A stretch of 64,000 nucleotides of DNA from Mycobacterium sp. Aquia_216 (lineage in GTDB: Bacteria; Actinomycetota; Actinomycetes; Mycobacteriales; Mycobacteriaceae), in assembly GCF_026723865.1 (NCBI RefSeq), contig NZ_CP113529.1, positions 248,001 through 312,000 on the forward strand, read 5' to 3'. Position 1 is the stretch's first letter; every line of letters begins with the position of its first letter. Below, piece by piece: positions 17,265 through 25,470 of the stretch. The notes beneath the pieces are model-generated. The model was not told the origin of the DNA and searched no databases. It was given only the letters and a program-made list of their open reading frames with translations. The translations under genes were made by a program, and so were the position numbers.

Positions 17265-18300
17265 GTTCTCCGATAAGCTCTTCCATTGCCTCGAGCACCT
17301 CTTCCACGGTGATGTCCGACATGGTGGTCTTCTCGACATGCCGGTGCGGACCGAATCTGAACCCCCATAACTCCGGCCGGGTGGGACCGAAAAGGCCGAC
17401 GCCGGGCACCTTCGCAAGATCGGCGGCGTGCAGCATGCAGGAGTCGACCCCCAGGAAAAGGTCGGCGTTGGCGACCACGCCCAGGGCGAGGTCCAGTGGT
17501 AGCCCGAGGTAAGGAATTACGCGATCGCGCTCGCGCCCAACGTTGAGTTCCTCGTCTCCCATCCCGACCACCCAGGCCACAAAGTCGCGGTGACGTGACA
17601 AGAACCGGTCCAACACGTCGATGAACCTGGTTGCGGGCCAGCGCTTCTCCGTCCAGCCGGCATCGGCGTGCACCACCAGCACCTTGATTCCGCCAGGCAC
17701 GGCAGCCCGCATTGATCGCGCCTGCTGTTCCACCGACGGCGGGAGAGGCACGGCTTGTGCATAGTCTTCGATTTGCAGCGACGGATCGAAAAGCCGGGCG
17801 AGTTTGAACGTCAGGTCGGCCGAGTGCGGGAGATCCCTCGGGACGATGATGTCGTAGTCGTCGTCGGTCGGGAAACCGATACTCGTCGTGGGGGCGAGGC
17901 GTCGCCACAAGGGACGAATGAAAGTGTTCGACGGTATGTCCCACGGAACCGCGTTGATGAACACATCGACCGTGCCGATGTCGGCAACCAGGTCTTCGTA
18001 ATCGAGGATTCTGCGTGCGTGCGGCCCGATCGGCGGTCCGGCCGGGGCGATGCCGGTGATGTCGATCAAGCGTGGACTGACCGCATGGAAGCACAAGTCG
18101 AAGGCGAACTTCGGACAGATCAATGTCAGTGGCGCGGTGAACATTTCAGATAACGCACGCAGTGCCGGCAACGTCAGGATCGAGTCCCCGATCAGGGTGG
18201 AGAAATACACGGCAGGGGTGGGCGCCTGCAGCATGTTGTCGAGCACGTCAGCCTCGATGCTTGACGTGTGGCCGCGCCGTAGGACAGTAATTTCGCTCAA
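17257..18300 (-). CDS. GT9-family (heptosyltransferase-like) glycosyltransferase A
   Basis: A 347-aa GT-B enzyme of the ADP-heptose:LPS heptosyltransferase family. The N-domain begins YFSTLIGDSILTLPALRALSEMF..PLTLICP; the donor-side motif is DSCMLHAADLAKVPGVGLFGPTRPELWGF near residues 288-316. HADAGWTEKRWP near 212 is the usual second-domain opening. Mycobacteria make no LPS, so the true donor and acceptor are unknown. The TTG at 18300 is chosen because GGAGG lies upstream; a start at MLQAPTP (residue 23) is possible. Clearly paralogous to the next GT9 gene. Confidence 0.85.
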   Translation of the reverse strand: MSEITVLRRGHTSSIEADVLDNMLQAPTPAVYFSTLIGDSILTLPALRALSEMFTAPLTLICPKFAFDLCFHAVSPRLIDITGIAPAGPPIGPHARRILDYEDLVADIGTVDVFINAVPWDIPSNTFIRPLWRRLAPTTSIGFPTDDDYDIIVPRDLPHSADLTFKLARLFDPSLQIEDYAQAVPLPPSVEQQARSMRAAVPGGIKVLVVHADAGWTEKRWPATRFIDVLDRFLSRHRDFVAWVVGMGDEELNVGRERDRVIPYLGLPLDLALGVVANADLFLGVDSCMLHAADLAKVPGVGLFGPTRPELWGFRFGPHRHVEKTTMSDITVEEVLEAMEELIGEHV

Positions 18301-18358
18301 CCTCGTCCAACCTCCAGCGAGAGCTTAGACGGCAAGGCGGTAGCGTCGCAGCACAAAG

Positions 18359-19357
18359 TCATCGGCTTCGCGGGCAGTCAACAAGCTCCTCCATCGCATC
18401 CAGGGCCGCTTGGACGGTGATATCGGCCATCGTGCTCATGTCGATGTGCCGGTGTGGTGCGAACCTGAATCCCCATTCCGCGGCGCGCGTTGGCCCGAAA
18501 AGCCCCACGCCGGGCACTCGCGCCAGATCGGCGGCGTGCAACATGCTGGAATCGATTCCCACGAAAAGGTCTGCGGTGGCCACCAGCCCCATCGTGAAGT
18601 CAAGTGGCAGACCGAGACGCGCGAACACGCGGTCGCCGTGCCGCCCGACGTTGAGTTCCTCGTATCCCATCCCGACCACCCAGGTCAGGAAGTCGGGGTG
18701 GCGCGACAAGAACCGGTCCAGCAGATCGATGAATCTGGTAACGGGCCAGCGCTTCTCCATCCAATTGCTGTCCGCATGCACGACAAGCACTTTGACCCCG
18801 GCGGGAACCGCGGCACGGATCGATCGTGCCTGCTCCTGCACGGCTGCGGGTATGGGCAGTGGCTGGGCGTAGCTTTCGATGTGCAGCGACGGATCGAACA
18901 GCTGGGCCAACCTGAACGTCGAGTCCGCCGAATGACAGTCGCCCTTGGGGACCACGATGTCGTGGCCGACGGTCGTGAAGCCGATGCTCGTCGTGGGCGC
19001 CAGGCGTTGCAGCAGCGGTTGAACGACGACGCTGGACAGCGAGCTCCACGGCAGAGTGTCGATGAAGACATCGACGGGACCGATCTCCGACGCCAGTGCG
19101 TCGTAATCGAGGGGCCGCTCGGGTCCTCCCGGCAGTGGCGGCGGTCCCGTCAGGGGCAGCCCCGTGACATCGACAAGCCGCGGGCTTACCTCCCGGAAGC
19201 ACAGGTCGAATGCGGCCTTGGGGCAGATTAATGTGATTGGGGCACTGAACATTTCGCCCAGAGCGCGCAGCGTCGGCAGCGCCAGCACGGCGTCGCCCAC
19301 ATTGGTGACGAAACAAAACGCGGGTCTCTCCGCCTGCAGCAAATCGCTTAGCGTCAT
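18359..19357 (-). CDS. GT9-family (heptosyltransferase-like) glycosyltransferase B
   Basis: A 332-aa tandem paralogue of the preceding protein, with the same landmarks in the same order: FVTNVGDAVLALPTLRALGEMF, PITLICPKAAFDLCF, HADSNWMEKRWP, LTWVVGMGYEELNVGR, and DSSMLHAADLARVPGVGLFGPTRAAEWGF. The two proteins align over almost their full lengths, pointing to gene duplication and then divergence. A successive-sugar arrangement, as in pairs of heptosyltransferases, would explain keeping both. It starts 12 bases after the sulfotransferase stop, behind AGGTCCGAGG. Confidence 0.85.
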   Translation of the reverse strand: MTLSDLLQAERPAFCFVTNVGDAVLALPTLRALGEMFSAPITLICPKAAFDLCFREVSPRLVDVTGLPLTGPPPLPGGPERPLDYDALASEIGPVDVFIDTLPWSSLSSVVVQPLLQRLAPTTSIGFTTVGHDIVVPKGDCHSADSTFRLAQLFDPSLHIESYAQPLPIPAAVQEQARSIRAAVPAGVKVLVVHADSNWMEKRWPVTRFIDLLDRFLSRHPDFLTWVVGMGYEELNVGRHGDRVFARLGLPLDFTMGLVATADLFVGIDSSMLHAADLARVPGVGLFGPTRAAEWGFRFAPHRHIDMSTMADITVQAALDAMEELVDCPRSR

Positions 19358-19369
19358 CCTCGGACCTGC

Positions 19370-20149
19370 TCAGTTGTAGCCGAGGCGCTGTGCCAGGGCG
19401 TCGACCTCGGACCAGGTTGGATCGTCGGCGTCGATGCGGTCGCGGGCCGATGGCACCTGGCGCAGTGGCGCAAGGTTGCCGACCTTCCAAGGCAGCGGGG
19501 TGCCGCGCCGAAAGAATTGGTTGTCGCCGGCGGTTTCCGGGGCGCTGTAGGACAGCGGCCCGGCGCTGTCGGAAAAGCTGAGGCCCCAACTGCCGCAGGC
19601 GGCGTCGAGCGTCTCCTTCGGCCGGGCGGCGAAAGCCTCGTAGCGCAGCACCACCAAGTCGGCGTCGTCGGCCGTCAGCGGCTCCAGGCAACTCTGCAAG
19701 AGCGCGAAGGCTTCGGCGACCGTGTCCTTGATCCAGAAATCCACATCCATGCGTGCGGGTGAATCTCGGTGCAGCAGATAGGAGTTCACCACCTGACGTG
19801 GATCGCGAAGGACGAAGAGGATGGCCGACTCGGGAAAGCATCGCCGGAGATGGTCCAGCCGCGTCGCATATCGCGGGTTCTTCTCACCCCAGATCGTGCA
19901 GGGGCGCGCGATTTCGCTCATGATCGCCCGCAGGGCCCCGGCTGGGTCGGCAGTTTCCTGCGCGCTGCGGCGGTAGGCCTGGTAGACGTCGCGCTCAAGC
20001 AGGAAGGCCGCCAAGGTGCCGACAATCGACCCGCGGTCGACCTGGATCAGATCGATCTCGTCGAAGATCTTGATGTCCTCATGGTGGTTGAGGTACTGGG
20101 TGACGATGGTCAACCCGGACCTCGGCGGTCCCACGACGAACAACTGCAC
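19370..20149 (-). CDS. Sulfotransferase-family protein (second of two in the island)
   Basis: A 259-aa P-loop sulfotransferase. It opens at once with the 5'-phosphosulfate loop QLFVVGPPRSGLTIVTQYL (GPPRSG near residues 7-12) and carries AILFVLRDPRQVVNSYLLH, the 3'-phosphate-binding RDP....S element, near 128-146. DADLVVLRYEAF is also typical of the family. I chose the GTG at 20149 because upstream in-frame starts would run into espL and the loop sits, as usual, at the very N-terminus. It is the first gene of the minus arm, 73 bases after espL, so it may be read through from the ESX-1 transcript. Confidence 0.8.
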   Translation of the reverse strand: MQLFVVGPPRSGLTIVTQYLNHHEDIKIFDEIDLIQVDRGSIVGTLAAFLLERDVYQAYRRSAQETADPAGALRAIMSEIARPCTIWGEKNPRYATRLDHLRRCFPESAILFVLRDPRQVVNSYLLHRDSPARMDVDFWIKDTVAEAFALLQSCLEPLTADDADLVVLRYEAFAARPKETLDAACGSWGLSFSDSAGPLSYSAPETAGDNQFFRRGTPLPWKVGNLAPLRQVPSARDRIDADDPTWSEVDALAQRLGYN

Positions 20150-20222
20150 GGCTCGACCGTATCCCCTGGACGACAAGCGGGTCGTGGCAAGACAATCACG
20201 CCGCGGCGTGAAACTCGTCCGC

Positions 20223-20570
20223 CTAATCCTCGGCCGTGATCTTCTGCAACGAATCGACGATCTTGGACAGCGCTTCAAGAGTCTGCCCGTACGTGGCATC
20301 GAGGTCGGCCGACGCTTCCGCGTTCGCCTTCAACAGCGCCTCGTTGATGCGCTCCTCCACCGTTTCGGCACCCAACCGCAGCAACCCGTCCTCGATATGC
20401 AACTGCGTCACACACCGGCTGCCGTTGATGACCACCTCGACCGTCTCGGTCTCGTCTTTGGCGGTGAAGAATCCGGCGCCCATGTGCTTCAGCGTGCCCT
20501 CGAGGACATCGTTGAACTTCTTGAATTCGCCCATGACCGCAGTGGCCTGCGGGTGCTCTTGTGGTTGCAC
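20223..20570 (-). CDS. espL: EspL, YbaB-like ESX-1 associated protein
   Basis: A 115-aa protein (115 in H37Rv) of the YbaB/EbfC-like fold, reported to stabilise ESX-1 substrates and to influence EspB secretion. Matching features are ALxGTL-like DVLEGTLKHM, TAKDETETVEVVINGSRCVTQLHIEDGLLRLGAETVEERINEAL. The start is a GTG at 20570; an internal ATG at residue 13 is an alternative. It lies downstream of eccE1 by 137 bases. In H37Rv it sits between espK and espB; here it lies on the far side of the island from espB. Confidence 0.85.
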   Translation of the reverse strand: MQPQEHPQATAVMGEFKKFNDVLEGTLKHMGAGFFTAKDETETVEVVINGSRCVTQLHIEDGLLRLGAETVEERINEALLKANAEASADLDATYGQTLEALSKIVDSLQKITAED

Positions 20571-20707
20571 TTCGGATCGTCCTTCGCGTCGGGGATAGCC
20601 AGGGTGCCTGGGCGATCACCTTCGCCGCGGCAGGCCTTCAGTCTAAGGCGGCGCGAGGTACCCCGATGACAGTTAAATTCTTGTTCATCTGGCTCGAACC
20701 GAGGTCG

Positions 20708-22108
20708 TCAGGAACCGTCCCGCCTACCCGGAAGCGCAGTCAGATAGCGGCTTTCCTCGGGCTGGGCAATCGGTTGGATCGGCAATTGGCGATGCCGCGG
20801 GGTGCTGATGACGTTGTTGCGCAGGATTACCCGATCAACGCTGGAATGCCGGCCCAGATACGTCGTCGCATTCGGCCACACCACCTTCACCTCCGGCCCG
20901 ATCTGCGCACCGATCAGGTCGGCGAATTCCTGGAATTGCGGTGCCAGGGTGACGATTCCGCCTGCCGCCGCTGCACGGACGGTGAACTGCATGAATACGC
21001 GGGCATCACCGAGGTTGATGCTCGCATCGACATCGTCGAACGGCATATAGACCGGATAGTGGCTCGACGTTTCGCCGACCAACACGCCCGCTGAACCGAT
21101 CGGCAGCTGCCAGTGGTGACCGGAGACCACGGTCTGGCCTTGCAGCGCGGCGCGCTGGCCGCCGGACACGCACGCAAAACCCCGTGGCCGTGTCGGCTTG
21201 TGCGCCGTGGTCAGCAACACCGTGGACCACGGCGCCTTCCCGGGAACGATCCGGACCCTGGTGATGGTGTGGTCGGCGGGTGCCGACCACCACACATCCG
21301 GTCCGCCGGGTGCGGTGTAGGCGGCGGTGAAGTTGTCGCGCCCCTTGATCTTCGACCACTTCTCCCGCACGAAGCTGATCTCGGTGGCGCGGTCGAAATC
21401 GTCGAAGCTGCGCGCACATTCCGCGTCGACGCCACCGCTGGCCAGCCGGTCGGCAATCCGCGTGGTCGACGCGACAAGGTAGCGAGCGACCCCCGCGGCG
21501 CCGTCATCGCGCCGCAACGCCGACTTGGCGGCGCGCCGCGGGTCGGCACGCATCACGATCCAGGTCCGGCGGTGCGCCGGGGCCGGATCACGCCCGATCA
21601 CTTCCTGGTACACGCTCTGCACATCCGCGGACGCCGTCGTGCCGACCCGGTAGCCGGCGGACACGACGTCAGCCTCCAAGTCGGGGCAGTGCACCGACAG
21701 CAGTTGCTCGAGCAGCCGAGTGTCGACGACGTCGTCGGTGTTGGCCTGCCCCTCGACGATGACCGTCGGCGTGAACGGCCGAGGGATGAGTTCGATGAGG
21801 GCGACCAGGTACTCGCCTTGCCAGCGCACCGCGACGTGATCGCCCGGCAACACGGTGGCACCGACCTCAGGCTCCGAGGGGGGTTCGGGAGCCCTGCGGT
21901 GTCGCAGCAACCAGGCGAACATTGCCGCCACCCAGCCGGTGAGCCGCCGGCCGCGGAACGTGACGATCGCGACCACGGCGCCCACTGCCACCAGCGTCGG
22001 GCCCGCCCACTCGTAGCGCGTGCCCATGAACAGCAGGATGCACAGCGGGGTCAGTGCCGCCGCCCACATGGCGTGGCCGCTGCTCAACCGGAGGCGTAGT
22101 GATTGCAT
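20708..22108 (-). CDS. eccE1: ESX-1 membrane component EccE1
   Basis: EccE forms the periphery of the type VII membrane complex. The 466-aa product (462 in H37Rv) has two N-terminal hydrophobic segments (MWAAALTPLCILLFM; GPTLVAVGAVVAIVTF) and then a long cytosolic domain that matches the family almost throughout (GDHVAVRWQGEYLVALIELIPRPFTPTVIV; CPDLEADVVSAGYRVG; STPRHRQLPI). The ATG at 22108 follows the mycP1 stop by eight bases; the frame stays open upstream, but inside mycP1, so those longer starts are rejected. Confidence 0.96.
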   Translation of the reverse strand: MQSLRLRLSSGHAMWAAALTPLCILLFMGTRYEWAGPTLVAVGAVVAIVTFRGRRLTGWVAAMFAWLLRHRRAPEPPSEPEVGATVLPGDHVAVRWQGEYLVALIELIPRPFTPTVIVEGQANTDDVVDTRLLEQLLSVHCPDLEADVVSAGYRVGTTASADVQSVYQEVIGRDPAPAHRRTWIVMRADPRRAAKSALRRDDGAAGVARYLVASTTRIADRLASGGVDAECARSFDDFDRATEISFVREKWSKIKGRDNFTAAYTAPGGPDVWWSAPADHTITRVRIVPGKAPWSTVLLTTAHKPTRPRGFACVSGGQRAALQGQTVVSGHHWQLPIGSAGVLVGETSSHYPVYMPFDDVDASINLGDARVFMQFTVRAAAAGGIVTLAPQFQEFADLIGAQIGPEVKVVWPNATTYLGRHSSVDRVILRNNVISTPRHRQLPIQPIAQPEESRYLTALPGRRDGS

Positions 22109-22116
22109 GAGTCTCG

Positions 22117-23478
22117 TCAGTGTCGTTTCAGGGCGAGCCCGACCAATGCGGCCAATCCCAGCGCGACGACCAAACCCATGACCCCCATCGTGACAGCGTC
22201 GATCGGCCCGTGATCGGGACCCGGTACCGGCACCGGGGGTTTGATTGCTTGCACGGGGTAGTCGTTCGGTGCCGAGTTGGGGGGGATGTCCCAGGTGAGC
22301 GCCGCGACCGCATCGATGATGCCCGCGCCGACGGCATCGTCGACGCCGCCTCCGGGGTGGCGTGCGGTCGCGGTGATCCGGTGCATGATCTGCGCGGGCG
22401 GCAGGTCGGGGAACCGCTGTCGCAGCAGCGCCGCCAGACCGGAGACGTACGCCGCGGCGAAGGACGTTCCGGCGATCGGCACCGGACCCTCTTTGCCCGA
22501 CAACGCGTCCACCGGGTCGCCGCCGGGGCCGAGCGCGACGACGTTGTCCGCCGCCGCCGCTACGCTCACCCACGGTCCGTGCATCGAGAACTCGCTGGGT
22601 GCGCCGTTTTGCCCGACGCCACCGACGGTCAGCACCAGCGGTGCGTACCACGCCGGAGTGACGATCGTCTGAACCCCTTGCCAGCCGCGGGGATCGGAGG
22701 GTATGGACAGGTCGGGCGGCGGGTTCTGCGCGCAATCCCCACCGACGTTGCCGGCCGCGACCACGACCACGGCGCCCTTGACGTTGACCGCGTAATTGAG
22801 CGCGCCCCCCAAGGTGGTCTCGTCGACCTGCTTTTTGGCTTTGAAGCAGGCGGCCTCGCTGATGTTGATCACTCCGGCGCCCAGGTTGGCGGCGTGCACC
22901 ACCGCGCGGGCCAGGCTGCGGACCGAGCCTGCCGCCGGTGTGGAGTTCGGGTCGCCTTGCTCGGGTTGGGAATCCTTCGGCTCGAAGGCCTCCGACGTCT
23001 GACGCACCGAGATCAGCCGCGCATCCGGTGCGACGCCGACGAACCCGTCGGTGAGCGCGGGCCGCGCGGCGATGATCGACGCGGTGAGCGTCCCGTGCGA
23101 ATCGCAATCGGAGAGCCCGTCGCCGTCTTTGACGACGAAATCGCCGCCCGGCTCCGCGGGGACGCGGGGTGAGACATCCACACCGGTATCGATCACGGCA
23201 ACGGTGACACCCGCACCGGTGGCGAACTTCTGGGCCTGCGTGATGCCGAGGTAGGTGTTGGGCCACGGCGCATCGTGGAAATTTGTGCCGGGCAGCGACA
23301 ACGGCGCCTTACAGACGCGCTTCTGTTCGAGGGGCTGATCCGGCCCCGTCACATCGGGTGGAACGGCGGCCGAATCGATCACCGGCGGGGCAACCGCGAC
23401 GGCGGGAGGTGCGCTGATGATCGCGAGCGTCAAGGCCACCGTGATCAGAAAGATACGGTGCACCGCCGGACACTCCAT
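22117..23478 (-). CDS. mycP1: Mycosin MycP1, ESX-1 subtilisin-like protease
   Basis: MycP1 is a membrane-anchored serine protease facing the periplasm. It cleaves EspB and stabilises the ESX-1 membrane complex. The 453-aa product (446 in H37Rv) has a signal sequence (FLITVALTLAIISAPPAVA), the catalytic triad D97 (AVIDTGVD), H128 (CDSHGT) and S339 (GTSFAAAYVSG), the oxyanion N244 (AAGN), and a C-terminal membrane helix (VMGLVVALGLAALVGLALKRH). It appears to lead the minus-strand operon mycP1-eccE1-espL. Confidence 0.97.
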   Translation of the reverse strand: MECPAVHRIFLITVALTLAIISAPPAVAVAPPVIDSAAVPPDVTGPDQPLEQKRVCKAPLSLPGTNFHDAPWPNTYLGITQAQKFATGAGVTVAVIDTGVDVSPRVPAEPGGDFVVKDGDGLSDCDSHGTLTASIIAARPALTDGFVGVAPDARLISVRQTSEAFEPKDSQPEQGDPNSTPAAGSVRSLARAVVHAANLGAGVINISEAACFKAKKQVDETTLGGALNYAVNVKGAVVVVAAGNVGGDCAQNPPPDLSIPSDPRGWQGVQTIVTPAWYAPLVLTVGGVGQNGAPSEFSMHGPWVSVAAAADNVVALGPGGDPVDALSGKEGPVPIAGTSFAAAYVSGLAALLRQRFPDLPPAQIMHRITATARHPGGGVDDAVGAGIIDAVAALTWDIPPNSAPNDYPVQAIKPPVPVPGPDHGPIDAVTMGVMGLVVALGLAALVGLALKRH

Positions 23479-23619
23479 TCGCTAAGCCATGCTTCGCCAC
23501 CGCGCTACCCCGGTCGCGGGCCTGCGTGCATCTTAAACTTTCCGATCGGATCGACAACGCGTTTCCTGGAACGCTCGCCGCGCCGACGCTGAGCAAATCC
23601 GCTCGTGCCTGGGGCCTGG

Positions 23620-25470
23620 TCAAAGCACTATCGGCACATGCTTTTCCGTGCACGCGTCTTTGACCGCCGCAACGATGTCCTGGGTACGTAGCGTCTGCAG
23701 GTCCTCCACCGTCACCGAGCCTTTGTCGACGCGATGCTGTGCGGCCACCCGCGAGTCGCGCAGTCGCTCCGCGCGCTCGACGACATTGCGCGCGAACCGA
23801 CCGTTGTGCATGGCGTCGATGCCGTGCTGGCCATCGGGTGCACGGTAGGCCCGCAGTGTCACGCATGCGGCGTTCAGCGCCTCGGCGGTGGCAGGGTCGA
23901 GAACCGTCGCACGCGGCTGCCCGTAGCGGATCGCGATTTGCACCAACTCGTCGGGGGTGTAGGACTCGAACCGCAATTTGCGGTTGAACCGGCCCGCCAG
24001 ACCCGGGTTGACGGTGAGGAATTCGTCGACTTCCTTTTCGTATCCCGCGCCGATGAAACAGAAGTCGAACCGGTGCACCTCGAGTGCCACCAGCAACTGG
24101 TTGACCGCCTCCATGCCGATCATGTCCGGCCGACCGTCCTGGTGGCGTTCCACCAGTGAGTAGAACTCGTCCATGAACAGGATCCGGCCCAGCGACCGGT
24201 TGATCAGCTCGTTGGTCTTCGGTCCTGACGCGCCAATATGCTCCCCGCAGAAATCGGCCCGCTTGACTTCGATGATCTCCGGGTGGCGCACGATGCCCAA
24301 CCCGGCGTAGATCTTTCCCAACGCCTCGGCAGTGGTGGTCTTACCGGTGCCGGGCGGTCCGACCAGCAGCATGTGGTTGGTCTGGTTGGCCACCGGCAGG
24401 CCCGCCGCCAGACGGAGCGCACGAACCTCGATCTGGTCCTCCAGTTCGGCGACCGCGCGCTTGACGTCGGCCAGCCCGACCTGATTGTCGAGTAGCGCGC
24501 GACCCTCCTGCAGGAGTTCGGTGCGCCGCTCTTCGTTCTCCTCCTCTTGGCGCTGCTGCTCCGAGACCTCGGTCGTCACATCCCATTTGTTGGTGCGGGA
24601 ACCGATGGCGTCCTCGTCGGTGACGACCAGCTGCAGCGCGGGGTCGCCCAGCGCTTGCTTGGCAGGCTCGATCAATGCGCCGTTGATCGTCGCCTTGGAG
24701 AGCCAGATCTGCGCCGTGGACTCCTCGCCGAGCTGGCGATGCGCCATCCCGCGCACATAGGCAAGGTCGGCCGCGATCAACGGGAAGTCACTGGGATCGA
24801 CTGCGGTGACGGCGGTTTCGAGATGGGAACGACGTGCCTCGGTCGGCCCGCCGTATCCGGCGCGTAGCTCGACTCGGTCGGTCCATTCCAGCGCGACCCG
24901 CGCCTGACCGAGATGTGCCGCAGCGTGCGCTGCCAGCGTGCAGGTGGCCGCCGTGACCGCGGACATGATGATGGCCTGCGGTGGCAAGATGGCCGCTGCC
25001 ACCGAGATGACGTCCGGCCACCGTTGCGTCGCGAACATCAGATAGGACTCGACGTACTGCTTCCACTGGTGATTTTCCCAGGTGTCCAGCAGCGACGAAT
25101 CCGCCAGCAGCGCCTCGGCTTTCTCGTACTGGCGATCGTCGATGAGGGCGCTGGCCAGCGCCAGGCCGGCATGCGAGGCCTCGGTCACCGAAATCGATAG
25201 ATACGGACCGGCTTTGATCGGGGCCGACAGGCGGGCACCCAGCCGGTTGGTCTCCCGGTGCAGCCGGGCCCCGTAGGTGTAGAGCTGTTCGACGGTCGAC
25301 AATGCCTCGTCACCCGCGGCAATACGGCCCAGCCAGGCGTCTGCCATCGACGGGTCGACCTCGGTCGCCTCCCGAAACCGCGCGGCGGCCGAGGCGACGT
25401 CGCTGTCGAGCAACGCCATCGCCGCATCGAAATACTTGCGTGCGGCGGCCGGCGTGGTGCTGCTGGTCAT
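23620..25470 (-). CDS. eccA2: ESX-2 AAA+ ATPase EccA2
   Basis: EccA is the cytosolic CbxX/CfqX-type AAA+ ATPase of type VII systems. The 616-aa product (619 in H37Rv) has a TPR-like N-terminal half (about 1-280), a coiled segment rich in Glu near 301-320, and an AAA+ domain with Walker A GPPGTGKT at 371-378, a Walker B-like ILFMDEFYSL, and NPGLAGRFNRKLRF. Its ATG overlaps the eccE2 stop by four bases. It is the last gene of the ESX-2 run in transcription order. Confidence 0.95.
   Translation of the reverse strand: MTSSTTPAAARKYFDAAMALLDSDVASAAARFREATEVDPSMADAWLGRIAAGDEALSTVEQLYTYGARLHRETNRLGARLSAPIKAGPYLSISVTEASHAGLALASALIDDRQYEKAEALLADSSLLDTWENHQWKQYVESYLMFATQRWPDVISVAAAILPPQAIIMSAVTAATCTLAAHAAAHLGQARVALEWTDRVELRAGYGGPTEARRSHLETAVTAVDPSDFPLIAADLAYVRGMAHRQLGEESTAQIWLSKATINGALIEPAKQALGDPALQLVVTDEDAIGSRTNKWDVTTEVSEQQRQEEENEERRTELLQEGRALLDNQVGLADVKRAVAELEDQIEVRALRLAAGLPVANQTNHMLLVGPPGTGKTTTAEALGKIYAGLGIVRHPEIIEVKRADFCGEHIGASGPKTNELINRSLGRILFMDEFYSLVERHQDGRPDMIGMEAVNQLLVALEVHRFDFCFIGAGYEKEVDEFLTVNPGLAGRFNRKLRFESYTPDELVQIAIRYGQPRATVLDPATAEALNAACVTLRAYRAPDGQHGIDAMHNGRFARNVVERAERLRDSRVAAQHRVDKGSVTVEDLQTLRTQDIVAAVKDACTEKHVPIVL

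Noticed and set aside
18600..19841. A 413-codon minus-strand frame across GT9 B and the second sulfotransferase
   Set aside because: It overlaps two recognisable genes in another frame, and is Arg-rich with no motif.
22109..23266. N-terminal extension of the eccE1 frame by 386 codons
   Set aside because: It lies antiphase inside mycP1, is Arg/Gly-rich without family similarity, and the family start is MQSLRLRLSSGHA at 22108.
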